From positions 1 to 11,807 of the forward strand of contig DAHUXX010000060.1 of the NCBI GenBank assembly GCA_027306955.1: a stretch of DNA of 11,807 bases, in the 5' to 3' direction. Numbering within the stretch: the stretch's first letter is position 1; each line of letters starts with the position of its first letter. Below, piece after piece: positions 1-7,220 of this stretch. Origin of the DNA: Acetobacteraceae bacterium. GTDB taxonomy: Bacteria; Pseudomonadota; Alphaproteobacteria; Acetobacterales; Acetobacteraceae. Under the pieces are notes generated by a model. The model was not told the DNA's origin. It searched no databases and worked only from the letters and a program-made list of their open reading frames with translations. The translations under genes and the position numbers were made by a program.

Positions 1-1341
1 GCCGCCCGCCCCGCGGCCGCGCGCCCGGCCGGCTACGACGCGCCGCCCGACGCCCCGATCCTCGACGCCACGGAACTCGCCGCCCGCCTGCTCCACGCCA
101 TGGCGCATCCCACCACCGGCCTGGGCGGGGGCCGCATCGGCCTCGTCGTCGCCGCCAGCCACGACCGCTACATCGACATCACGGGCGGTATACAGCTCGT
201 GCTCGCCGACGAGATGGCGGCCTGCACCGCCGTCGGCACGACGCATCTGCACCTCTCCCCCGCCGTCGCGCGCATGCACCTCACCGACGACCTCGAGCCC
301 GCCGACCTCCTGCAGGCGACGATCGACGGCGTCTTCCAGGGCCTCGCACCCCCCGACGCCGCCATCGCCGCCATCGCCGAGGTCGCGCGCGACCTGCCGG
401 GCCGCCCGCGCCGGTTCGTTGTGCACTCCCCGCTCGGCCACCGCACGGATACGCTCAGGCAGCTCGCCGCCGCCTGCGGCCCGGACCCCGTGTTCTGGCT
501 CCATGACCACACCTCGCTGTGCGAGGGGTTCAACCTGCTGCGCAACGACCTCGACGCCTGCGGCGCCCCGCCCGAGGACAGCATGGCCTGCCGCATCTGC
601 GTGCACGGCGAGGGCAGGCAGGCGCACCGCGCCCGCGTGCGCGCCCTGTTCGAGGCCGTGCGGTTCCACGTCCTCGCCCCCTCGCGCGTCACCCTCGACC
701 TCTGGCTCGCCCGCGCAAACCTGCCCTTCGCCTCCGCCCGCATCGAGGAGCCCGCGACCCTCGCGCTCCCCGCCCCCGTCGCTCGTGCCGAACCCGCAAC
801 GGCTCCCGGATCGCCGCTGCGCATGGCCTTCCTCGGCTTCCCCCTGCCCAACAAGGGCTGGCCGCTGTTCCTCGACCTCGTCGCGGCACTCGCCTTCGCG
901 CCGGAGGGCAACCCGCCCTGCGCGCTCCACCATTTCGCCACCGAAGCCGCGCTGCGGCCGATGGACCTCGTCGCCGCGGTCCCGGTCCGCGTCGGTCCCG
1001 GCGCGCGCCTGGCCGCGGTCGAGGCGCTCGCCCGCCACGCCATCGAGGCGGTGATCGCCCCCTCGCCCTGGCCCGAAACCTTCAGCTTCGTCGCGCACGA
1101 GGCGGTGGCCGCCGGCGCCGCGGTGCTCACGCTCGAGGCCGCCGGCAACGTCGCCGCCATGGTCCGCCGCCACGACGCCGGGCGCGTGTTCGCAACCGCC
1201 GAGGCGCTGATCGAGTACGTCCTCTCCGGCCGCGCCCGCGACGAGCTTCGCGCCCGGCCGCGCCTGCCGCCCCGCAGGCTCGTCCCGGGCCAGGGCAGCC
1301 TGCCGTTCCTCGAATCGCTGCTGGACGCGAGCCGCCCATGA
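1..1341 (+). CDS. GT-B glycosyltransferase (GT4-like), 5' end outside window
   Basis: Likely transfers a sugar from a nucleotide-sugar donor during polysaccharide synthesis in the cytoplasm. The frame is open from base 1 with coding-type codons, so the ATG at 100 is probably internal and the gene starts upstream; 446 residues are visible. Counting from that ATG, the N-terminal Rossmann half opens with GRIGLVVAASHDRYIDITGG (11-30). A cysteine motif C141-x12-C154-x9-C164-x2-C167 follows HDHTSLC and may bind zinc. The C-terminal half begins near RMAFLGFPLPNKGW (241-254) and carries the EX7E donor-site signature, E326 to E334 in WPETFSFVAHEA. The stop overlaps the next start (ATGA, 1338-1341), which indicates translational coupling. 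The GT-B fold is clear; the sugar is unknown. The stretch before residue 10 suggests either an N-terminal extension or an upstream domain. Confidence 0.85.
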   Translation, partial: AARPAAARPAGYDAPPDAPILDATELAARLLHAMAHPTTGLGGGRIGLVVAASHDRYIDITGGIQLVLADEMAACTAVGTTHLHLSPAVARMHLTDDLEPADLLQATIDGVFQGLAPPDAAIAAIAEVARDLPGRPRRFVVHSPLGHRTDTLRQLAAACGPDPVFWLHDHTSLCEGFNLLRNDLDACGAPPEDSMACRICVHGEGRQAHRARVRALFEAVRFHVLAPSRVTLDLWLARANLPFASARIEEPATLALPAPVARAEPATAPGSPLRMAFLGFPLPNKGWPLFLDLVAALAFAPEGNPPCALHHFATEAALRPMDLVAAVPVRVGPGARLAAVEALARHAIEAVIAPSPWPETFSFVAHEAVAAGAAVLTLEAAGNVAAMVRRHDAGRVFATAEALIEYVLSGRARDELRARPRLPPRRLVPGQGSLPFLESLLDASRP

Positions 1342-2378
1342 GCATCGCCTGCTACACCAGCTTCACCTGGGGCTACCTCGCGCGCGCCCGCGTCCTCTCG
1401 CGCACGCTGCGCGCCGCCCACCCGGACTGGCGCCAGGTCGCCGTCGTCGTCGACACCCCGGCCGAGCGCACGCAGGAAGCCCTCGCCGGCTTCGACGACG
1501 TCGTCTTCGCGAGCGAGCTCGACGTGCCGGACTTCCCCGCCTTCCTGTTCCGCCACACGCTGGTGGAGGCCTGCACCGCGCTCAAGCCGCGCATGCTCGC
1601 CCGCCTGCTCGAGACCGGCGCCGAGGCCGTCGTCTATCTCGACCCCGACATCGCCGTGTTCCACCCGCTCGCCTCCGTCCTGCGCGCGCTGGAGGGCGCA
1701 TCGATCGTCCTCACCCCGCACCAGCACGCGCCCAACGACGATCCCCAGGCGATCCACGACGCGGAACGCACCGCCCAGCTCTACGGCGTCTTCAACCTCG
1801 GCTTCGCCGCCGTCCGCAACGACGAGACCGGCGCCGCCTTCGCCCGCTGGTGGCAGTCGCGCTGCGAGACCGACTGCCGCGACGCACCGGAGGAGGGCCT
1901 GTTCACCGACCAGCGCTATTGCGATCTCGTACCGGCGCTGTTCCCGGGCGTCGCGGTGCTGCGCGACCCCGGCTGCAACGTCGCGAGCTGGAACCTCAGC
2001 CGCCGCCTGCCCATCGTCACCGCGGAGGGCTCGCTCGCGGTGGACGGCAGCCTCCTCGCCTTCTACCACTTCACCCAGATCGGAGACGTCGGGGATACCA
2101 TGACGCGGCGCTATGCCCGCAACGAAGTTCCGCTGGAGCTCGTCCACTGGTGGCAGCGCCAGGTCGCCGCCGCGACCGTGCCCGGCGTCTCGGACCGACC
2201 CTGGGCCTGGGGATTCTGCGCCGACGGAACGCCCATCCCGCGTCGCCTGCGCCGCGCCTGGCGCGCCGAGCCCGCCCTGCGCGCCCGCTTCGCCGATCCT
2301 TTCGCCGCCGGACCGGACTCGCTCGTCGCCCGGCTCGCCCTCGAGCGCCCGGACCTGCTCGCGGCGGAGGAAGCCTGA
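1338..2378 (+). CDS. GT-A type glycosyltransferase with DPD motif
   Basis: A 346-residue cytoplasmic protein of a family common in bacterial polysaccharide clusters. It opens with CYTSFTWGYLARARVLSRTL (5-24). The VVYLDPDIAVF segment carries a DXD-type motif (D102, D104) expected to hold the metal and nucleotide-sugar phosphates. Other family-like blocks are EACTALKPRML (77-87), VLTPHQHAP (124-132), GVFNLGFAAVRND (150-162), GLFTDQRYCDLVP (187-199), PGCNVASWNL (211-220) and AFYHFTQIGD (241-250). The start is set by the ATGA overlap with the upstream gene; the Shine-Dalgarno sequence is weak, so coupled translation is likely. The 33 or so C-terminal residues are Arg/Ala-rich and less distinctive. 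Membership rests on remembered family motifs; donor and acceptor cannot be read from sequence. A GT8-like relationship is possible. Confidence 0.82.
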   Translation: MSIACYTSFTWGYLARARVLSRTLRAAHPDWRQVAVVVDTPAERTQEALAGFDDVVFASELDVPDFPAFLFRHTLVEACTALKPRMLARLLETGAEAVVYLDPDIAVFHPLASVLRALEGASIVLTPHQHAPNDDPQAIHDAERTAQLYGVFNLGFAAVRNDETGAAFARWWQSRCETDCRDAPEEGLFTDQRYCDLVPALFPGVAVLRDPGCNVASWNLSRRLPIVTAEGSLAVDGSLLAFYHFTQIGDVGDTMTRRYARNEVPLELVHWWQRQVAAATVPGVSDRPWAWGFCADGTPIPRRLRRAWRAEPALRARFADPFAAGPDSLVARLALERPDLLAAEEA

Positions 2379-2380
2379 CC

Positions 2381-3409
2381 ATGGCGCGCCCTGCCGTGCC
2401 CCGCCATCTCGTCGTCGGCGGCGCCGGCTATGTCGGCTCGCATCTCGCGGCCGAGCTGCTCTCGCGCGGCGAGGACGTCACCGTCTTCGACGATCTCTCG
2501 ACCGGCCACGCGGCCGCCATCCTGCCCGGTGCGCGTTTCGTCCGCGCCAGCCTCGCCGACCAGGAAGCCGTCGATGCCGTCCTCGCCGACGGCCCGTGGC
2601 ACGCCGTGTTCCACTTCGCCGCCCTCTCGCTGGTCGGCGATTCCATGCGCGACCCGCTTCGCTACCTGCGCCGCAACATCGGCGAGGGCCTCACCCTCAT
2701 CGATTCATGCGTGCGCCACGGCGTCAGGCGCTTCGTCCTCTCCTCCACCGCCGCCCTGTTCGGCAGCGCCGGCGAGGGCCCGATCTCGGAATCCACCCCG
2801 ATCGACCCCGGCTCGCCCTACGGCGAAAGCAAGTGGGCGCTGGAGCGGGCACTCGCCTGGACCTCGCGCATCCACGGGCTGCGCTACGCGGCGCTGCGCT
2901 ACTTCAACGCCGCCGGCGCCGACGCCGCCGGCCGGCTCGGCGAGGACCACACGCCGGAGACCCACCTCATCCCGCTGACCATCGACGCCGCCCTCGGCCG
3001 CCGCCCGCCGCTCACCGTCTTCGGCACCGACTACGCCACCGAAGACGGCACCGCCATCCGCGACTACGTCCACGTCGCCGACCTCGCGACGGCGCATCTC
3101 GCCGCCCTGACGCTGCTGGAGAGCGGGCGGAACGCCGTCTTCAACCTCGGCACCGGCACCGGCAACTCGGTGCGCGAGGTCATCTCGGCGGTGGAACGTG
3201 TCTCCGGCCGCCGCGTCCCCCATGCGCCCGGCCCACGCCGCGCCGGCGACCCGCCGGTCCTCGTCGCCGCCTCGCACGCCATCGCGGCGGCCACCGGCTG
3301 GTCGCCCCGCCACCGCAGCCTCGACGAGATCGTCGCCACCGCGCTGGCCTGGCGCGAGGCGCATCCGCGCGGCTATGACGACGCCATGCCCGATCCCGGC
3401 GCGTCATGA
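2381..3409 (+). CDS. galE: UDP-glucose 4-epimerase (GalE-type)
   Basis: NAD-dependent extended SDR enzyme that interconverts UDP-glucose and UDP-galactose (or the N-acetyl forms), supplying donor sugar to the surrounding transferases. The 342-residue length is normal for GalE. The NAD site is G13-x-x-G16-x-x-G19 in VVGGAGYVGSHL, with the acidic pair in VFDDLSTGH (35-43) binding ribose. HFAALSLVGDSM (78-89), the SST triad at 121-123 and catalytic Y147-x3-K151 (SPYGESK) are all intact. ALRYFNAAGA (171-180) and the GTDYATEDGTAIRDYVHVAD stretch (215-234) are strongly GalE-like. GGAGGAAG just before the ATG gives a good ribosome-binding site; the gene begins 2 nt after the upstream stop and ends in an ATGA overlap with the next gene. 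Related UDP-GlcNAc or UDP-pentose epimerases cannot be excluded by motif. Confidence 0.93.
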   Translation: MARPAVPRHLVVGGAGYVGSHLAAELLSRGEDVTVFDDLSTGHAAAILPGARFVRASLADQEAVDAVLADGPWHAVFHFAALSLVGDSMRDPLRYLRRNIGEGLTLIDSCVRHGVRRFVLSSTAALFGSAGEGPISESTPIDPGSPYGESKWALERALAWTSRIHGLRYAALRYFNAAGADAAGRLGEDHTPETHLIPLTIDAALGRRPPLTVFGTDYATEDGTAIRDYVHVADLATAHLAALTLLESGRNAVFNLGTGTGNSVREVISAVERVSGRRVPHAPGPRRAGDPPVLVAASHAIAAATGWSPRHRSLDEIVATALAWREAHPRGYDDAMPDPGAS

Positions 3410-5955
3410 CCGGCGACGAACTCGCAACGATCCTCACCGCCGCCCCAGAGGCGGGCTATCCCGCCTGGGCCCGTTTCGACGCCGCCTTCTACCGCGCCAC
3501 CAACCCCGCGATCGGCATCCCGGCCGGCGAGGCGCCCGAGGCGGCGCTGCTGCGCCACTACATCCAGGTCGGCCGCTTCCAGGGAATGTCGCCCAACGCC
3601 TGGTTCGACGAGGCCTGGTACCTAGCCCGCCACGGCGAGGTCGCCGACCTCGTCGCCGCCGGCCGCCCCATCGCGGCCAACCGGACCATAGAAAGCGGCT
3701 TCGAGCACTACCTCCTGCTCGGCCACGCCTCGCTCTCGCCGCACTGGCTGTTCGACGTGGCGCGCTACCGCGAGGAGGTGAGCGAGCGCGCGATCGCCGC
3801 CGGCCGCTACACCGATTTCTACGACCACTACCTGCGTTCCGGCGCCCGCCGCGGCTTCGCCGCCCACGCCCTGTTCGAGCCCGGCTTCTACCGCGTCGCC
3901 AACGCGGTCGCCGCCGACGCGCTGCCGGCGGAGGGCGCCTACGGCCACTACCTCACCCGGCTCTGGCGCGACGCCGAGGAAGGCTGGACCTCGCCCGATA
4001 TCGACCTCGTCGCCACGCGCCGCGACGCCGCCTGCAACGACGCCATCACCGAGGGAAGCGCGCGCGGCGCGCTGCATCACGCGCTCGCCACCGGCGGGCT
4101 CGCCACCTTCCCGCCGGGCATCGCCACGGCTCTGCGCAACCTCGCGGCCGAGCCGTCGCAGGGCGGCATCGACAGCGTCGGCGCGCACGAGACCGCCGGT
4201 GGCTGGTTCGTCGCCGGCTGGCTCGGCCGCGCCGGCTTGGCGCCGGACGCCCCTCTCCTCGCGCCGGACGAACCGGTCGCGATCGCGCTGCGCATGGCGC
4301 ACGGCGCGCTCGCGGCCGAGGCCACGATCGGCCTGTTCCTCCGCCAGGATCTCGGGGGCAGCGGCGACGGATTCCTCGCCTTCATCCCCGCCGCGGAGGG
4401 CATGCCCGCGGGCGAGATCCGGCGCATCGACGTGGTCAGCGAAACCGCGTCCTGGCGCCTCGCGGTGCCGCCCGGCCTGCGCCCGACACAGGCGGCCCAA
4501 CTCGCCCCGGCGCTGCGCCCCATCGCCGACCGGCTCGGTTCCGCCGATGCCGCCAGCACCATCGTCCGCCACCTCGCCCATCCGGTCCCCGATGGCACCA
4601 ACACGCTGCCGCAACTGCCCGAACGCGTCCTCTTCGAGGTCGACGAGGCGATCGCGCTGCCGAACGGCGACCTCCTCCTCGCCGGCTGGCACCTCGCCCG
4701 CCCGGGCGCCGTGCGCGCGATCCGCCTCTGCCGCGGCTGGCGCTCACGCCCGGGCCGCCTCGACCAGGGCATCGCCATCGACCGGCCGGACGGGCGCGAC
4801 AGCATCGGGCGCGAGACCGGGCTCGCCAGCCTCCGCTGCGGCTTCATGCTGCGCCTCGCCGGCGTGTTCAGCCCGGGCGAGGACGCGGGCCAGCCGTCTT
4901 GTATCGAAATCGAACTGGAATCGGGCGCCGTCGCGCATCGCGGCGTCAGCGTCGGCTCGCGCGCGGGGCTCGCCGCCATCCGCTTCATCCTCGACCGCAC
5001 CGACCCTCCGTTCGGCGACGCCGCCACCCCGTTCGACCGCGTCGCCGGCCCGGCCATCGCCTCCCTGCAGGCGGCGCGCATGGCGCAGCCCACGCATGCG
5101 CGCCGCCTCGACTTCGGGCAGCCGCACCCCACCCCGCGCGTCAGCATCATCGTCACCCTCTACGGCCGCGTGGACTTCCTCGACTTCCAGCTCGGCATCG
5201 AGGCCGCGCAACTCGCGCAGGGCCGCGCGCCCCCACCCGAGGTCGAGCGGCTCTACGTCCTCGACGACCCGCCGCGCGCGCGCGAGACGGAAAACCTCGC
5301 CGCGGGCGCGCATCTGCGCTTCGCGCTCCCGTTCTCGCTGCTTTCGCTCGACGAGAACCGCGGCTTCGCGGGCGCCAACAACGCCGGCCTCAGGCATGCA
5401 CGCGGCACCTATGTCTGCTTCGTCAACTCCGACGTCTTCCCCCGCGCGCCGGGCTGGGCGCTAAGCCTTGCCGAGCGGCTCGACGCCGATCCCAGCCTCG
5501 GCGCCATCGGCGCCCGCCTCCTCTACGAGGACGGCTCCATCCAACACGACGGCATGAGCTTCCGCCGCGTTCCGAGCGTCGGCGCCTGGCGCTTCCCGGA
5601 CCACCCGGGCAAGGGGTTTCGCCCGGACGCAAGCCACGGCCCGCACCGCGTCGCCGCCGCGACCGGCGCCTGCCTCATGATGCGCCGTGACCTCGCACTC
5701 GCCCTCGGCGGCTTCGACGAAGCCTATCCCGTCGGCGATTTCGAGGATTCGGATCTCTGCATGAAGCTGCACGCCATGGGCCTCGGCGTCGCGGTGGACC
5801 GCGACATCGTGCTCTACCACCTCGAGCGCCAGTCCCAGGCGGGCTCCGCGGAGCACTGGCGCATGCAGCTCACCCTGTTCAACGCCTGGCAGCACGAACG
5901 CCGCTGGCACCGCCTGCTCGACCGCCTCATGCCCGACCAGACGGGGCACGCATGA
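3406..5955 (+). CDS. Large multi-domain GT2 glycosyltransferase
   Basis: An 849-residue protein with a GT-A family 2 domain at its C-terminus. Residues about 18-200 hold four degenerate copies of a 40-50 residue module of the form FD-x3-Y ... HY-x3-G (for example FDAAFYRATNP, FDEAWYLARHGEV, FDVARYREEV, FEPGFYRVANAV). Residues 260-540 contain two beta-rich stretches starting GGWFVAGW (265-272) and GDLLLAGWH (421-429). The GT2 domain starts at VSIIVTLYG near 578; it has a DD pair in YVLDDPP, a DXD variant N674-S675-D676, ATGACLMMRR, and the acidic base region F779-E780-D781-S782-D783. No membrane segment is evident, so it likely works at the cytoplasmic face. Both ends are ATGA overlaps with neighbours. 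The modules may contact partner proteins or the nascent glycan; that is inference. Linkage and sugar are unknown. Confidence 0.88.
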   Translation: MTGDELATILTAAPEAGYPAWARFDAAFYRATNPAIGIPAGEAPEAALLRHYIQVGRFQGMSPNAWFDEAWYLARHGEVADLVAAGRPIAANRTIESGFEHYLLLGHASLSPHWLFDVARYREEVSERAIAAGRYTDFYDHYLRSGARRGFAAHALFEPGFYRVANAVAADALPAEGAYGHYLTRLWRDAEEGWTSPDIDLVATRRDAACNDAITEGSARGALHHALATGGLATFPPGIATALRNLAAEPSQGGIDSVGAHETAGGWFVAGWLGRAGLAPDAPLLAPDEPVAIALRMAHGALAAEATIGLFLRQDLGGSGDGFLAFIPAAEGMPAGEIRRIDVVSETASWRLAVPPGLRPTQAAQLAPALRPIADRLGSADAASTIVRHLAHPVPDGTNTLPQLPERVLFEVDEAIALPNGDLLLAGWHLARPGAVRAIRLCRGWRSRPGRLDQGIAIDRPDGRDSIGRETGLASLRCGFMLRLAGVFSPGEDAGQPSCIEIELESGAVAHRGVSVGSRAGLAAIRFILDRTDPPFGDAATPFDRVAGPAIASLQAARMAQPTHARRLDFGQPHPTPRVSIIVTLYGRVDFLDFQLGIEAAQLAQGRAPPPEVERLYVLDDPPRARETENLAAGAHLRFALPFSLLSLDENRGFAGANNAGLRHARGTYVCFVNSDVFPRAPGWALSLAERLDADPSLGAIGARLLYEDGSIQHDGMSFRRVPSVGAWRFPDHPGKGFRPDASHGPHRVAAATGACLMMRRDLALALGGFDEAYPVGDFEDSDLCMKLHAMGLGVAVDRDIVLYHLERQSQAGSAEHWRMQLTLFNAWQHERRWHRLLDRLMPDQTGHA

Positions 5956-7220
5956 GCGCCGGCGCAAAGCGCCGCGTGCTCGTCGCCGCCCACTCCCACC
6001 CGGAGCTGACAAAGGGCGGCGCCGAAATCGCCGCCTGGCAGTTGCACCGCGCCATCGCGGCCAACGGCGGCTGGGAGTCCACCTTCCTGGGCTGCGGCGG
6101 CACGCCGCGCCCAGGACCCTCGATCGGCCAGCCGATCGGCCCGGACCAGTACCTCTACACGCCCGGCGAGTTCGACTGGTTCACGTTCACCAACCGTAAC
6201 GAACGCTTCCCCGAGGATTTCGCCTCCCTGCTCGGCCAGCTGCGCCCGCGGGTCGTGCATTTCCACCACTACGCGCAATTCGGCGTCGAGGCCTTCGCCA
6301 TCGCGCGGCGCGCCGCGCCGGACATCCGCCTCGTCCTCACGCTCCACGAGTTCCAGGCCATCTGCAATCATTTCGGCCAGATGGTCACCCGACCGCAGCG
6401 CAGCCTGTGCACGGAGGCGAGCCTCGTTGCCTGCCATCGCTGCTTCCCCGAGCGCAGCAGCGTCGATCTCTTCCTGCGCGAGCACTGGCTCAAATCCTTC
6501 TTCGGCCTGATCGACGCCTTCATCGCGCCCAGCCGCTTCCTCGCCGAGCGCTACATCACCTGGGGCCTGCCGCGCGAGCGCCTGCACGTCATTGGCAACG
6601 CCATCGCCGCCGCGGCGGAAACCGTGCCCCGCCCGCGCCGCTCGCGGCGCCTGCAGGTCGGCTTCTTCGGCCAGATGTCGCTGCTCAAGGGCATCGGCGT
6701 GCTGCTCGACGCCGCGGAGGATCTCGCCGACGACCCGGACATCGTCATCAACATCCACGGCGACGACCGCAACCAGCCCGAGGCGTTCCGCGACGAGCTC
6801 GCCGCCCGCCTCGCCCGCGCGCCGCAGAACGTCCGCCTGCATGGCCCCTACGACAACGTCCGCGTCGACGCGCTGATGCGCGGCATGGACGCGATCGTCA
6901 TGCCCTCGGTGTGGTGGGAGAACGCGCCGGTGGTGATCGAGGAGGCGCTGCGCAACCGCGTGCCCGTCCTCTGTTCGGACATCGGCGGCATGGCGGAGGC
7001 GGTGCGCGAGGGCCTCGACGGATTTCACTTCTCCGTCGGCAGCGGCCCCGAGCTTGCCGCCCTCATCCGCGAGCTCGCGGCCGATCCGCAGCGCCTCGCC
7101 GCCCTCGCGCGGACGATGCGCACCCCGCCGACGCCGGCCGAGATCGCCGCGAGCCACCTCGCTCTCTACGAGCGCCTGCTCGCCGGGGAGCCGCTCAGTC
7201 CAGCACGGCGCGAGCGATGA
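5952..7220 (+). CDS. GT4 family glycosyltransferase
   Basis: A 422-residue GT-B retaining-type glycosyltransferase, last gene of the operon. The N-terminal domain shows VLVAAHSHPELTKGGAEIAA (9-28), where GGAE is the usual GT4 glycine loop, and VVHFHHYAQFG (101-111). A cysteine motif C138-x14-C153-x7-C161-x2-C164 follows LHEFQAIC and matches in arrangement the one in the first gene of the operon. The C-terminal donor domain begins QVGFFGQMSLLKGIGVLLDA (235-254), where the lysine of LLKG is typical for phosphate contact, and has the EX7E pair E323/E331 in WWENAPVVIEEAL. It starts in an ATGA overlap. Its 3' end overlaps the convergent dehydrogenase gene by 26 bp, leaving no room for an intergenic terminator. 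Family assignment is firm; donor and acceptor are unknown. Confidence 0.92.
   Translation: MSAGAKRRVLVAAHSHPELTKGGAEIAAWQLHRAIAANGGWESTFLGCGGTPRPGPSIGQPIGPDQYLYTPGEFDWFTFTNRNERFPEDFASLLGQLRPRVVHFHHYAQFGVEAFAIARRAAPDIRLVLTLHEFQAICNHFGQMVTRPQRSLCTEASLVACHRCFPERSSVDLFLREHWLKSFFGLIDAFIAPSRFLAERYITWGLPRERLHVIGNAIAAAAETVPRPRRSRRLQVGFFGQMSLLKGIGVLLDAAEDLADDPDIVINIHGDDRNQPEAFRDELAARLARAPQNVRLHGPYDNVRVDALMRGMDAIVMPSVWWENAPVVIEEALRNRVPVLCSDIGGMAEAVREGLDGFHFSVGSGPELAALIRELAADPQRLAALARTMRTPPTPAEIAASHLALYERLLAGEPLSPARRER

Noticed and set aside
168..2147. Long open frame on the minus strand (659 codons) opposite the first two glycosyltransferase genes
   Set aside because: It is a shadow of the GC-rich codon pattern: composition is Arg/Ala/Gly-dominated, no family motifs are seen, and the plus strand carries recognisable conserved proteins over the same bases.
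3198..5690. Long open frame on the plus strand (830 codons) overlapping galE and the GT2 gene
   Set aside because: Arg/Pro-rich out-of-frame translation without motifs; the overlapping frames contain clear GalE and GT2 signatures.
7195..7220. Bidirectional terminator between the two convergent operons
   Set aside because: The genes overlap by 26 bp and I see no strong stem-loop with a T-run there; any terminator would have to lie inside the coding regions.
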